A DNA stretch of 64,000 nucleotides from Planctomyces sp. SH-PL62 (GCF_001610895.1 NZ_CP011273.1:1054001-1118000); one strand, 5' to 3'. Positions 44,194 through 53,732 are shown, numbered from the stretch's first letter. Made by a program: numbers and translations. Notes: generated from the sequence alone by a model not told the origin.

Positions 44194-44865
44194 GTGAACG
44201 CCGACCTCGCCCCGCTCTGGCTGTCCCTGAAGGTGGCGACGGCGGCGACGTGCGTCGTGGCGGCGCTGGGGACGCCCGCCGCTTTGATGCTGGCCCGGAC
44301 GCGATTCCCCGGCAAGGGGCTGGTCGCGGGGGCGCTGGTCCTGCCCCTGGTCCTCCCGCCGACCGTCCTGGGGTATCTACTGTTGCAGGGGATCGGCCGT
44401 CGCACCTGGCTCGGCTCCTGGCTGGAAGAACAGCTCGGCGTCGTGTTCGTCTTCCACTGGTCGGGGGCGGTGCTGGCCTCGGCCGTGGCGGCGTTCCCGC
44501 TGTTCCTCCTCCCCGCGCGGGGGGCGTTCGAGGCCGTGGACCCCCGGCTTGAAGACGCGGCGCGGCTGCTGGGGCGGGGGGAGGCGTCCGTCCTCCTCGC
44601 GGTGACCCTCCCGCTGGCCTGGCGAGGGCTGGCCGCCGGCCTGGCGCTGGCGTTCGCGAGGGCGCTGGGGGACTTCGGCGCGACGATGATGGTGGCCGGC
44701 GACGTCCCCGCCCTCACCCAGACCGCCTCGCTGGCGATCTACGACGCCGTCCAGGCGGGCGACTCCTCGCGAGCGGCCTGGTTGTCGCTGGGGATCGCGT
44801 CGATCTCGATCGCGGCCCTGGTCTTCGTTCAGCGCACTCTCCCGGAGCGGGGGGGGCGGACGTGA
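44194..44865 (+). CDS. modB: Molybdate ABC transporter permease ModB
   Basis: Inner-membrane permease, 223 aa, with five or more hydrophobic helices. The EAA-type loop that contacts ModC is DAARLLGRGEASVLLAVTLP, followed by ARALGDFGATMMVAGD, a strong family signature. The start is GTG at 44194, with AGAAGG upstream. Its stop overlaps the modC start by four bases (GTGA). Confidence 0.94.
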   Translation: MNADLAPLWLSLKVATAATCVVAALGTPAALMLARTRFPGKGLVAGALVLPLVLPPTVLGYLLLQGIGRRTWLGSWLEEQLGVVFVFHWSGAVLASAVAAFPLFLLPARGAFEAVDPRLEDAARLLGRGEASVLLAVTLPLAWRGLAAGLALAFARALGDFGATMMVAGDVPALTQTASLAIYDAVQAGDSSRAAWLSLGIASISIAALVFVQRTLPERGGRT

Positions 44866-45974
44866 GTGGTCCATCTTCCCCCTTGACGCTCGACGCCCGC
44901 GTCGCGTCTCGCGTGCATCCGGGGCTGACTATCGACGCGACGATCCGGCTGGGCGACGAGATCGGGGTCCTGTTCGGGCCGTCCGGCGCGGGAAAGTCGA
45001 CGCTCCTGCGCCTCCTCGCGGGGCTCGTCCGGCCCGATTCCGGCCTCGTGACACTGGCGGGCGAGACGCTGTTCGACTCGGCTCGCGGCGTCGACGTCCC
45101 GCTGCGTCGGCGTCGCATCGGCATGATCTTCCAGGACGACCTGCTGTTCCCCCACCTGGACGTGGCGGGGAATGTGGGCTTCGGGCTGGCCGGGACGATC
45201 CGGGCGGATCGCGAGCGGCGGGTGGCGGAGGTGGCGGCTTCCTGCGGGATCGCCAGCCTGCTCGGCCGTCACGTCGAGACCCTCTCCGGGGGCGAACGCC
45301 AGCGCGTCGGGCTGGCGCGGGCGCTGGCGCCCCGGCCGAGGCTCCTCCTCTGCGACGAGCCCGTGTCGGCCCTGGACCTTCCCGGTCGGCGGACGCTCCT
45401 CGACCGCCTGCGGGCCGTCCAGCGCGCCGAGGGGATGCCGGTCCTGTACGTGACCCACAGCCCGTCCGAGGCGATCACCCTGGGGACCCGGCTGTTCCTT
45501 CTCGACGGCGGGCGGCTCGTCGCCGAGGGGCCGCCGGCGGAGGTCCTGGCCGGGACGCGACGCGCCGAGTTCCTCCACCTGGAGGGGGTCCGCAACGTCT
45601 TCTCGGGGCGGGTCGCCGGGCATGGCGAAGGCCGGGAATGGACCCGGCTGGACCTCGACGGCGGGACCTCGCTGATCGCCGCCTACGTCGACGCCCCGCC
45701 GGGGGCCGCCGTCTCCGTCGAGGTTGACGGCGACGACGTCCTCCTGGCCGCCGGGCCCGTCGCGGGCCTGAGCGCCCGCAACCAGGTCGAAGGGCGGGTC
45801 GAAGCGATCGCCGTCCACGGCCGCGAGGCCGAGGTCGTGGTCATGGTCGGCGGCCTGCGATGGCTGGTCGGTACCCTCGCCTCAACCCCCGACGTCCTGG
45901 CCCTCGCGCCCGGCCGGTCGGTCCACCTCGTCATCAAGGCCCGAAGCGTCCGCGTCGAATACTCGCTCGATTGA
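44862..45974 (+). CDS. modC: Molybdate ABC transporter ATPase ModC
   Basis: ATP-binding subunit, 370 aa. Walker A GPSGAGKST, Q-loop FQDDLLFPHL, signature LSGGERQRVGLARAL, Walker B LLLCDEP with D-loop SALD, and switch His in VTHS are all present. A TOBE/MOP-type molybdate-sensing domain follows residue 290. The start is GTG at 44862, overlapping modB, so translation is coupled. It converges on the MFS gene with 55 bp between. Confidence 0.95.
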   Translation: MSGPSSPLTLDARVASRVHPGLTIDATIRLGDEIGVLFGPSGAGKSTLLRLLAGLVRPDSGLVTLAGETLFDSARGVDVPLRRRRIGMIFQDDLLFPHLDVAGNVGFGLAGTIRADRERRVAEVAASCGIASLLGRHVETLSGGERQRVGLARALAPRPRLLLCDEPVSALDLPGRRTLLDRLRAVQRAEGMPVLYVTHSPSEAITLGTRLFLLDGGRLVAEGPPAEVLAGTRRAEFLHLEGVRNVFSGRVAGHGEGREWTRLDLDGGTSLIAAYVDAPPGAAVSVEVDGDDVLLAAGPVAGLSARNQVEGRVEAIAVHGREAEVVVMVGGLRWLVGTLASTPDVLALAPGRSVHLVIKARSVRVEYSLD

Positions 45975-46029
45975 GCCTCGGGCTTGCAGTTTTCGTATAA
46001 AGACTTGTTGGCGTGCGCATTCGGCGTGG

Positions 46030-47457
46030 TTAGTGGAAGCCAACGGGGGTCGCGGCCGCCGAGCCGGCGCCCGCCCCGTGCGCGACCCGTTCCTGGTCCG
46101 CAGGGAGGTAGCGGGAGCCGAGCAGGAAGAAGAACGCGCCGACGGCCAGCACCGGGGCGACGAGGAGCATGGCGACCGTCAGGTTCTCCTCGCCGACGGG
46201 GGCCGCGCCGATCGTGGCGAAGAACCGGCCGATCCAGGAGTCCGCGACCTCCGGCCTGCCGAAGAACGTCGACACCCAGCCCAGGATCACCGGCGAGCTG
46301 ATGTCGCCGAAGACGTGGATCAGGAAGATGTACAGGGCGTAGCCCGACGCCCGCTTGTTCGCCGGGACGACGTTGGCGATGACGGTGTTGCAGGGGCCCA
46401 GGACCATCGACAGGAGGATCATCGCCCCGAACAGGAGCGAGAGCGAGACCGCGATCTTGGGCTCCAGGATCGCGTACAGCCCCAATGGGACGGCCCCCGC
46501 CGTCACCAGCGCCGCCAGCAGCAGGTAAGCCCGCTTCGTGAACCGATACGAGTAGTCCGCCAGGGCGGTCCCCAGCGCGATCCCCAGCAGCCCGGCGGTC
46601 GCCGTCAGGATGCCGATCCAGAAGGTGGCCTGGGTCATCGACATCCCGCGCACGGTCTGGAAGAAGTTGGCGCCGTAGACGGCGTAGGCCCCGGTGGCGA
46701 ACGTCACCGCCGCCATGCCGACCGTGTTCAGGACGTAGGACGGGATGGTGAAAAGCCTGAGGTAATCGCCCATCTTGGGGCGATCCGCCTTGCCCGCGTA
46801 ATGGACACCCTCGGACGCCCCACGGCCGGGATCATGGATGAGCAGCCCGGCCACGGCCACGAGGAGCCCGGGGAGGCCGACCACTAGGAACGCCCGCGAC
46901 CATCCCCAGTGGTCCCCGATCCAGCCGCCGATCCCATATCCCAGCGCGCCGCCGAGGGGGAGGGCCAGATAGTAGAGGCCCATCGCCCGGCCTCGCTTGG
47001 AGACCGGAAACAGGTCGGCGATGAGCGTGGGCGCGATGACGCCGTAACTCGCCTCGCCGACCCCCAGCAGGGCCCGCCAGAAGAACATGTGGTTGTAGTC
47101 CAGCGAGAAGGCCGAGCCGACCGTCGCGAAGCTCCACAGGGCCACCCCCCCCGCCAGCAGCACCCGGCGGTTGTAGCGGTCTCCCAGCCACCCCATGAAC
47201 GGCGAGACCACCGTATAGACCACCATGAAGGCGACGCCCAGGATCCCGTACCAGAAGTCGTCGATGTCGAACGACTTCTTGATGTCCACCCCGACCGCGA
47301 AGAACGAATACCGGTCGATGTAGTTCAGCAGGTTCATGCCGAACAGCACGGCCAGCGCGAACATCGGTCCGCCGATCGTGGGCAGCGTTCGCGGGGTCTT
47401 CGATGGGAAATCCGCCGGGTCGGAGGGATTGGACGACGTCTTCAAAGATAGCCTCAT
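46030..47457 (-). CDS. Spinster-like MFS transporter
   Basis: A 12-helix major facilitator, about 475 aa. The loop 2-3 signature is GWLGDRYNRRVLLAGGVALWS, preceded by NLLNYIDRYSFFAVG in helix 1, which is typical of the Spns (Spinster) group. GVGEASYGVIAPTLIADLFP and a conserved helix 5 block follow. Substrate unknown; relatives move lipids, sugars or organic acids. The ATG at 47457 is used because a TATAAC-like -10 lies between it and an upstream in-frame ATG at 47508, but neither start has a good ribosome-binding site. Confidence 0.88.
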   Translation of the reverse strand: MRLSLKTSSNPSDPADFPSKTPRTLPTIGGPMFALAVLFGMNLLNYIDRYSFFAVGVDIKKSFDIDDFWYGILGVAFMVVYTVVSPFMGWLGDRYNRRVLLAGGVALWSFATVGSAFSLDYNHMFFWRALLGVGEASYGVIAPTLIADLFPVSKRGRAMGLYYLALPLGGALGYGIGGWIGDHWGWSRAFLVVGLPGLLVAVAGLLIHDPGRGASEGVHYAGKADRPKMGDYLRLFTIPSYVLNTVGMAAVTFATGAYAVYGANFFQTVRGMSMTQATFWIGILTATAGLLGIALGTALADYSYRFTKRAYLLLAALVTAGAVPLGLYAILEPKIAVSLSLLFGAMILLSMVLGPCNTVIANVVPANKRASGYALYIFLIHVFGDISSPVILGWVSTFFGRPEVADSWIGRFFATIGAAPVGEENLTVAMLLVAPVLAVGAFFFLLGSRYLPADQERVAHGAGAGSAAATPVGFH

Positions 47458-48153
47458 CGGAAAAAACGCGGAATTTGATCCTGAGTTATACCCGGCGTGG
47501 TCCCCCATGACGAGACCCGACGGCCGCCGGGGAAATCGATCGGGACGGCCTCTGGAGACGATCGGAGCCGCTCGGAATCAGAACCTCGATCCCGACCCCA
47601 GTCGTCGGCGGGCACCGTCCCTGGATTCCGCTCTCGCCTGGTCGATGGTCTCCGCCGAGAGGGCGATCGGCTTCGTTCGGTGGATCGCTTTGGACAGGAA
47701 GCGAGGCGCGGAATTGGCTTCGATCGCCTGCGAGGGTGAATGACGGAATATTGATGTAAAATCAATAAGAAAAAGTGGTTGCAATCGGATCTCTGCGGCG
47801 GAAATTGGGTTCGTTCGGCTCCTTTTCATGGCTCGACGGACTTCTTCGCGACGGCTCGGTGGCGTCTGAGCACGGTAGCTTGCGCCTGGCGGGCCCGTTC
47901 GCGGTTACGACGCGCGCGACGTCCCCTGCTTCACCATGGCGCGGAATCCTCGAATGCGAATATGGGACCCGGCGGGGTGGCGAAATCGCGGTTCCTTCCT
48001 ATGGTGGGGATCGGATCAGGATGATGGGGCGGGGGGCGTGAAGTCCTCCAGGATCATCGCCGATCCTAGAGGGAGAGGGAGGCGCGAGTCTCGTCCAGCC
48101 TGGGACGCTCCGTGACCGTCCCGGGGTGACCTTCCACGGAAGCGGGGAGTGGC
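47458..48153. other. Long intergenic region between MFS and xer genes
   Basis: About 650-700 bp with no convincing gene in any frame. A short AT-rich patch at 47745-47775 contains the inverted repeat attgat/atcaat (47750-47755, 47761-47766), and on the minus strand reads like a -35 box with no good -10. Otherwise nothing recognised. It should hold divergent promoters for the MFS and recombinase genes. Confidence 0.4.
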
Positions 48154-49092
48154 GTGAAATCCGCGTATCAGCCGGGGCGGAACCAGGATCCGGTCGGTCC
48201 GTTCCTCCATTACCTGATGTCGGAATGCGGCGTGTCCTCGCACACGCTGGCGGCGTACCGCTCCGACCTGATGCGTTTCCTCGGCTGGCGTCGGGAGCAC
48301 GCGCCCGGCCCGATCGCCGAGCTGGAAATCGCGGAGCTGCGGGGCTATGTCGACGTGTTGGCGGAGGCCGGCCTGGCACCGAGCAGCGTGGCTCGCCATC
48401 TCGCGAGCCTCTCGACGTTCTTCCGCTACCTCGTCCTGGAGGGGAGGCTGACGGACAACGTCGCCAAGCTGCTGACGGCCCCGGCGGTCTGGGATCGGCT
48501 GCCGGTGGTCCTGGGACCTTCGGCGGTGGAGCGGCTGTTGACCGCCCCTCCCACGACGACGCGGCTGGGCCGCCGCGATCGGGCGGCCCTGGAGACGCTC
48601 TATGCGACGGGCTGCCGGGCCTCGGAGGTCGTCGGCCTCCGACCGGGCGACCTGGACCTGGAGGCGGGCCTGGCGCGCTGCATCGGCAAGGGGGACAAGG
48701 AGCGCTGGGTCCCGATCGGTTCGAGGGCTCGGGACGCGCTGGTCGCCTACCTCCGGGATGATCGGCCCGCGCTGATCGCGCGATATCCAGGGACGCCCAC
48801 GGTCTTCGTGACGAGGGCGGGAAAGCCGCTGTCGCGAGTCGGCCTGTGGCGGATCGTGAAGCAGCATGCGGCGGCGGCGGGGCTGCATTCCGAGGTCAGC
48901 CCCCACACGCTGCGGCACAGCTTCGCCACTCATCTGCTCGCCGGCGGGGCCGACCTGCGCTCCGTGCAGGAGATGCTCGGGCACTCCTCGATCGCGACCA
49001 CCCAGATCTACACCCGGGTCGAGCTGAGTCGGCTCCGCCAGGTCCACGCGCAGTTCCATCCCCGATCGGCCCCGGACGTCGCCTCGTCCTGA
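48154..49092 (+). CDS. XerC/XerD-type tyrosine recombinase
   Basis: A 312-aa site-specific recombinase for resolving chromosome dimers. It has an N-terminal SAM-like core-binding domain (about 12-105) and a catalytic domain with the full set of active residues: Arg155 (GCRASE), Lys179 (GKGDKER), His251 and Arg254 (HTLRH), His277 (LGHSS) and nucleophile Tyr286 (IYTRVE). Length and motifs match housekeeping Xer, closer to XerD. No integrase features, att sites or phage genes are nearby. The start is GTG at 48154, with GGGGAG upstream. It converges on a kinase gene. Confidence 0.93.
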   Translation: MKSAYQPGRNQDPVGPFLHYLMSECGVSSHTLAAYRSDLMRFLGWRREHAPGPIAELEIAELRGYVDVLAEAGLAPSSVARHLASLSTFFRYLVLEGRLTDNVAKLLTAPAVWDRLPVVLGPSAVERLLTAPPTTTRLGRRDRAALETLYATGCRASEVVGLRPGDLDLEAGLARCIGKGDKERWVPIGSRARDALVAYLRDDRPALIARYPGTPTVFVTRAGKPLSRVGLWRIVKQHAAAAGLHSEVSPHTLRHSFATHLLAGGADLRSVQEMLGHSSIATTQIYTRVELSRLRQVHAQFHPRSAPDVASS

Positions 49093-49114
49093 ACGGGATC
49101 GACCGCGATCGCCG

Positions 49115-51670
49115 TCACGGCGGAGAGGACGACGCCTGGGCGAGGCCGCCGCAGTCTTGCAGCGAGCGGAGCCGCTTCCGGTACCTGTCCTCGAGATCGG
49201 GGGCGACTCGGTCTCCCCGTGCCCTGATGACTCGGAACCACAGGTCCATCGCCGGCTTCGCATCCCGGTACGCGGCCTGGCAAAGCTGGACCTCGCCGCG
49301 CTGGCAGTACAACTCGCCGCGCGTGAGGAGAGCCTGTGTGCGGTAGGCGTGGGAGAGGGGCAGCAGGAAATCGGGCGTCGTTCGACCTTCGAGTTTGAGG
49401 TCGTCGAGGGCCGCGTCGACGAGGGCGAGGGCGCGCGTCGCGTCCGTGGGCTCCTGGGATCGGGCCAGCTGACTGGCGAGTAATGTGGCGGCACGCGCCC
49501 TTTGCACCCGCCATGACATCAGGCTCGACGGATCTTCGAGATCGGTCGCGTTCGCCGTCTCCTTGAGGAGTCGCGTGAGTCGTTCGATGGCGACTTCGTA
49601 ATCTTTCCGGAACTCGGCGACCGTCGCGAGGCCGTGGAGGGCCTCGATGGACGTCTTGTCGAGCTCCCGAGCGTTGGATAGGGCGTGATCGGCGATCGCG
49701 ATGATTCGAACGAACGCGGGGTCCTGATCGGGCTGGGCTAGCTGGCTCATCGAGACGCTGGCGTTCTCCAGGTTGATCGACCCGAGCTGGATGAGATGCT
49801 TGATGAGGCTGGGATGATGCTCCGCCCATCGGCTCACCTCCAGCTCCGCATCCGGGAGCTTCATCGCCTCAACATAATGGAGCTGGGAGAGGTCTTTGGG
49901 GAGGGTGAGGATCCGAGAGCACGCGATGCTCAAATAGATGCGCGCCAGGGATGAGCGGGGGTGCTCCTCGATCAACCTCTTCAAGATATCGATCGCCCGG
50001 TCGTCCTGGCCGAAGTCGACGGCCATGACCGCCGCGATGAACTCGGGCCGCTGTTCGATATCGGGGAGCAGAAGGTAGGAGGCCTTCTCGATGAGGAGCG
50101 GGGAGAGGACCGCGAGCACGGTCAGGTAGAAGACGTTAACCCCGACGAGGAGGCGGTGCCGCGTGATCCACTCCCGCGAGCGCTCCAGCCGGGAGGGATT
50201 GGCGGCGTGGACCGCGGGACGATGATGAAGGAAATGTTCCAGGTCGTCGGCCAGTTGTTTCCCGCTGGCGTATCGCTGGTCGGGGTCGTGGTGCAGGCAC
50301 TTGCGGACGATGGCTTCCAGGGCGTAGGGGACCTGGTGATTATGGCGCCGCAGGTCCGCCGAGAGGCAGAGCCGACGATCGAGCAGGTCGCGCAGGGCCC
50401 GGGGGGCCGGGAGCTTCGAATCCGGCACGTCGAGGGCTTGCCCCGTGAGCAACTCGCGGAGCATCAGGCCGAGCGAGTAGATGTCCGCCGAGGCTCCGAC
50501 GCCGTCCCAGCGCTCTGGATTCAGGAAGGCCTCGATCTGCTCCGGGGCCATGTAGGGGAGGGTGCCCCCCTGGATCGCCGAGTGCGCCTCGCTCGGGGCG
50601 TGGGGGGACTGGGCGAGGTTGAAGTCCAGGAGTTGGGGGCCGTGCTGGATGGTCAGCAGCACGTTCCCCGGCTTGACGTCGCGATGGTAGGTTTGGCGGT
50701 CGTGGGCGTAGGCGAGGGCCCGAGCGACCACCAGGCCGATCCAGGCCACCCCCCGGGCGAACGTCCCCTTGATGGGGAATCCGCGCCAACCGTCGCTCGT
50801 GGGGCCGGCCCGGAGCGAGGCCGCCAGCTCGTCGGTGATGGCGCTGCTCTCCGCACCTTCCCGGACCCCCTCGACCACGGCCTCCCAGAGCGATCGCGCC
50901 GAGGAAGGCTGCCCGCCCGGGCGCCGGATGCGACGGATCACCTCGTCGAGCGGCAGGCCCGGACGATGCGGCATCGACAGGCCGCGAAGGCTCCGATCGG
51001 GCTGATAGACGACCGAGTTGACCGGGACGATGTGGGGGTGGTCCAGCGCCCCTTGCGTCTCCGCCTCCTGTCCGCGGTCGGTCGAGACCTTGAGGACGAC
51101 GCGCTTGCCCCCGAGCGACCGGTCGCTGGCGAGGAAGACTCGCGAATACCCCCCTCGACCGATCTGCTCCAGGAGCGCGAATTCCTCGAAGCTTTCGCCG
51201 ACGACCGGGAATTTGGGCTTGGGGGCGGCCATCCCCGCGACCTGGCTCAGCAGCCGGTGATAGCCGAGCTGGGAGACCAGCGAATCCTTCCATTCGGGAT
51301 AGCGATCGCAGAACGATTCGACGTCGAGCGAATCGCCGCGCTCCTCACGGAGGCAGAACTCCTCGTAGACGAGGCTGACGACGCGGCTGTCGGTGTCGCG
51401 GAGCTGGGGGAAGTCGTCGAGATAAGTCGCGACGGGGACGGTCTCGCCGCGTTCGAACCGTCGCCTGAGGTCCGCCTTGATGAGTCCGCTCAGGCAGACG
51501 ATCCGCTCGTCGCCGTCGAGGCCCATGTGGGGAGACCGCTCACGCCAGTACTGGCGGAGGATGACGTCCGGACGTTCCATGACGAGGCGCTCGAAGCGCA
51601 GGATCTCACGGCTCACCCGATCGAGTCCGTCCTGGCCCTGATCCTGGTCGTCCGGCACGGCGAGGCTCAT
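49115..51670 (-). CDS. Transmembrane Ser/Thr kinase with DFN motif
   Basis: An 851-aa protein with a Hanks-type kinase domain at about 164-485. The glycine loop is GRGGYSRVF, the lysine Lys194 and the catalytic loop HRDVKPGN at 329-336, but the metal-binding motif is DFN (349-351) instead of DFG. APE is intact at 375-377. A long insertion (about 246-305) separates the lobes. One transmembrane helix lies at about 508-527, followed by a helical TPR-like region. The N-terminal 160 residues are the acidic helical module typical of planctomycete kinases. It begins one base after the ECF sigma gene stop. Confidence 0.9.
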   Translation of the reverse strand: MSLAVPDDQDQGQDGLDRVSREILRFERLVMERPDVILRQYWRERSPHMGLDGDERIVCLSGLIKADLRRRFERGETVPVATYLDDFPQLRDTDSRVVSLVYEEFCLREERGDSLDVESFCDRYPEWKDSLVSQLGYHRLLSQVAGMAAPKPKFPVVGESFEEFALLEQIGRGGYSRVFLASDRSLGGKRVVLKVSTDRGQEAETQGALDHPHIVPVNSVVYQPDRSLRGLSMPHRPGLPLDEVIRRIRRPGGQPSSARSLWEAVVEGVREGAESSAITDELAASLRAGPTSDGWRGFPIKGTFARGVAWIGLVVARALAYAHDRQTYHRDVKPGNVLLTIQHGPQLLDFNLAQSPHAPSEAHSAIQGGTLPYMAPEQIEAFLNPERWDGVGASADIYSLGLMLRELLTGQALDVPDSKLPAPRALRDLLDRRLCLSADLRRHNHQVPYALEAIVRKCLHHDPDQRYASGKQLADDLEHFLHHRPAVHAANPSRLERSREWITRHRLLVGVNVFYLTVLAVLSPLLIEKASYLLLPDIEQRPEFIAAVMAVDFGQDDRAIDILKRLIEEHPRSSLARIYLSIACSRILTLPKDLSQLHYVEAMKLPDAELEVSRWAEHHPSLIKHLIQLGSINLENASVSMSQLAQPDQDPAFVRIIAIADHALSNARELDKTSIEALHGLATVAEFRKDYEVAIERLTRLLKETANATDLEDPSSLMSWRVQRARAATLLASQLARSQEPTDATRALALVDAALDDLKLEGRTTPDFLLPLSHAYRTQALLTRGELYCQRGEVQLCQAAYRDAKPAMDLWFRVIRARGDRVAPDLEDRYRKRLRSLQDCGGLAQASSSPP

Positions 51671-51671
51671 G

Positions 51672-52268
51672 TCATCGCCTCTCGCCCTGGAACGATTGCT
51701 GGAGATTCTGCAGGAAGCGCTGGACCTTGCGGACGTTCCAGCCGGTCCGGCCGGCGATGGCGCTGTTGTCGTGCCCCTCCTGACGGAGTTGGACGATCGT
51801 CCTTTCGGTCGCGCTCCCGCGGTCGAGCAGGAACGCCGCGGCCTCGTTGGCCTGCGCGATCTGGCTCGCGGTCGGCCCGTGGGAGGCGATCTGGACCGGC
51901 GCCGACTCCGAGACGATCGCGTCCAGGCGACGCTCCCTCGTCACGTCGCGTTTCAAGGTGTGACGCCGGCGATGCTCGTCGATCACCTTCTGCTCGGCGA
52001 CCTGCGCCAGAAACGCAACCAGATGCTCGGACGACGCGAAATCAAGCCGACTCAGGTTCGCCGCCAGGCTCTTCATGACGTCGCTCGCGAAGTCGGTCGA
52101 ATCGTAGAGCGAGCGCATGGAGCGATCCAGCTTGCGACGCACGACGCGACGCACCTTGGGATAGTACTCTCGGAAGAGCCGCTCCCATGCCAGTTGATCG
52201 CCTTCTTGAGCGTCTTTGAGAACCCGAGTGAGTTCGTCGTCGATCCCGCGATTCGACAACGCTGTCAT
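51672..52268 (-). CDS. ECF-type RNA polymerase sigma factor (second copy)
   Basis: A 198-aa sigma-70 family protein. Region 2 is in the RLFREYYPKVRRVVRRKL to SLAANLSRLDFASSEHLVAFL stretch. Region 4 is ATERTIVQLRQEGHDNSAIA followed by the HTH, GRTGWNVRKVQRFLQNL, which is more divergent than in the factor at 35541. The ATG at 52268 has GGAGGAGG upstream. It is followed after one base by a kinase gene, so the two are translationally coupled. Confidence 0.88.
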   Translation of the reverse strand: MTALSNRGIDDELTRVLKDAQEGDQLAWERLFREYYPKVRRVVRRKLDRSMRSLYDSTDFASDVMKSLAANLSRLDFASSEHLVAFLAQVAEQKVIDEHRRRHTLKRDVTRERRLDAIVSESAPVQIASHGPTASQIAQANEAAAFLLDRGSATERTIVQLRQEGHDNSAIAGRTGWNVRKVQRFLQNLQQSFQGERR

Positions 52269-52534
52269 AACCGGCCCTCCTCCCTTTCCGGTCGGGAAGC
52301 ATCGACGGTCGTCTTTGACCCGGGGACCAATTCGATCCCCCGCTTCGATCTTGAGGCCGTCCGAAGTCCCCTCTCGTGATTCCTGCCATTCTAACGACAA
52401 CCCCGTCCTAGGTCAGTGTACCCTGCGCCCGGCGGCGGAGGCGAGACTCCTCGCAGATCTAGAGACGAGCTGGGACGAAAAAGCGCGGGAAAAGTGAGTT
52501 GAGGGCGACTGGGGTGTGAAAGAAATCTGCAAAG

Positions 52535-52580
52535 GTTTAAAAAAAACCGAGGGGATGTTGATTAGAATCAACATCCCCTC
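52535..52580 (-). terminator. Very strong Rho-independent terminator
   Basis: A perfect 15-bp stem around a two-base centre (gaggggatgttgatt and its complement, 52549-52580), followed on the minus strand by TTTTTTTT. It ends the 79-aa gene at 52646-52885. Confidence 0.9.
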
Positions 52581-52645
52581 GTGGTTGGTCGGGTGAATTC
52601 TGGTCTGTCCAGGTGCGCCGGCGGCGAGTGGGCGGGTGTTTTCAT

Positions 52646-52885
52646 TCAGCACACGACCTCATCGGGGTTCGGGTCGAGGGGCGAGGTGGGATTGGGCCCC
52701 GCGTAAGGTTCATCGTAGGGGCCCGGAGTGGTGATGTGATAAGGCTGGGAAGGATCGAGGTAGTTCTGGGTGGGCTGGGTCGGGACCATGATCGGCGCCA
52801 GAGGGTTGCTCACGATGGTCGAGCTGGGAAGATCTCGGGTCGGCATGGATTCGAGATGAGGGCGGAAAGCCCGGCGCGTGCGCAT
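52646..52885 (-). CDS. Small Pro/Asn-rich hypothetical protein
   Basis: A 79-aa protein beginning MRTRRAFRPHLESMPTRD. The Arg-rich start followed by P-x-LE-x-x-P-x-R resembles the start of many planctomycete exported or short proteins. The rest is rich in Pro, Asn, Asp and Tyr with no hydrophobic helix and ends DEVVC. It has its own strong terminator 65 bp past the stop. Function unknown. Confidence 0.65.
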   Translation of the reverse strand: MRTRRAFRPHLESMPTRDLPSSTIVSNPLAPIMVPTQPTQNYLDPSQPYHITTPGPYDEPYAGPNPTSPLDPNPDEVVC

Positions 52886-53120
52886 GGATCTAACCCCTTA
52901 TGGAATTAGTAGAATCGGATCGAACGAATCGGGATCGGGGCTACGAAGCGGGCGTGGAGGGATTTGGACGCAGGGCGACCGGTCGATGGTTGGGGGGCGT
53001 CGGTGCCATTCCCAACATCGGGGCGCCGGGCGTGCTGCGAATCAGATCAGGTCGGGACGAGGCTCAATCGATCCGAGGCTGAAAGGGGCCGTCATGGCCC
53101 CCTGGCGCGTCTGGGGGCTG

Positions 53121-53732
53121 TCAGTTCCGAGACGAGGCCGGCGAGTAAGTCGGCGGCGGGACGGGGAGGGTCGTCCTGACAGGGCTGCGGTCCGCCGGAT
53201 ATTCGTCGGCCGCAAGATAGCCGCGAGCGGCATTTCGGTACAGCGGACAACAATCATGCTGATCCAGGGCGTCTCCGCTCCATCGTTCAACCAAATCGGG
53301 CCGATCGGCCCGCTGGGCGACGATGTAGCGGCTCATCGGCGAGAGCCGCGAGTTGCGGTCGAGGACGACGGCGTCGAGCGACCTTCCCTCGCGGATCATC
53401 CTCTCGACGAGGCGGATCTCGCGGTCCAATTCGGTCTTGAGCTGGCGGACGATGCGACGGATCCGCTTGCGGTACTGCTGGGCGGCCCGCTCGCAGGCCA
53501 GGTCGGCCCAGGGGTCGGCGGCGTGCCGGGAGATCGGCTGGGAGGCCACGAACAACTCCGGGTCCACGGGAACGTCGGGGTCGTCGAGCCGGCACTGCCA
53601 GAGGGTCATCGCGGCCGCCGTCCACACGCGGGAGGTCGAGCATCCGTCCTCCCAACGGATCCCACGCCGCTTGTAAGCGACCTGGATCCGCATGGACAGA
53701 TGGTCAAGTTCTTCCTGGGTCGCGATTACCAC
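53121..53732 (-). CDS. Hypothetical protein
   Basis: A 203-aa soluble protein without a recognisable family. It is largely helical, with a charged central stretch (CERAAQQYRKRIRRIVRQLK, then ELDREIRLVERMIREGRSLD) and a Pro/Ser-rich tail. The start is GTG at 53732, with a GGGGG run upstream. It points away from the small HTH gene at 54062, and nothing around it suggests a function. Confidence 0.6.
   Translation of the reverse strand: MVIATQEELDHLSMRIQVAYKRRGIRWEDGCSTSRVWTAAAMTLWQCRLDDPDVPVDPELFVASQPISRHAADPWADLACERAAQQYRKRIRRIVRQLKTELDREIRLVERMIREGRSLDAVVLDRNSRLSPMSRYIVAQRADRPDLVERWSGDALDQHDCCPLYRNAARGYLAADEYPADRSPVRTTLPVPPPTYSPASSRN

Noticed and set aside
48154-49092. Xer-type recombinase as the integrase of a mobile island
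   Set aside because: Its length and motif set fit housekeeping XerC/D, and no att repeats, tRNA gene or phage/plasmid genes are nearby.
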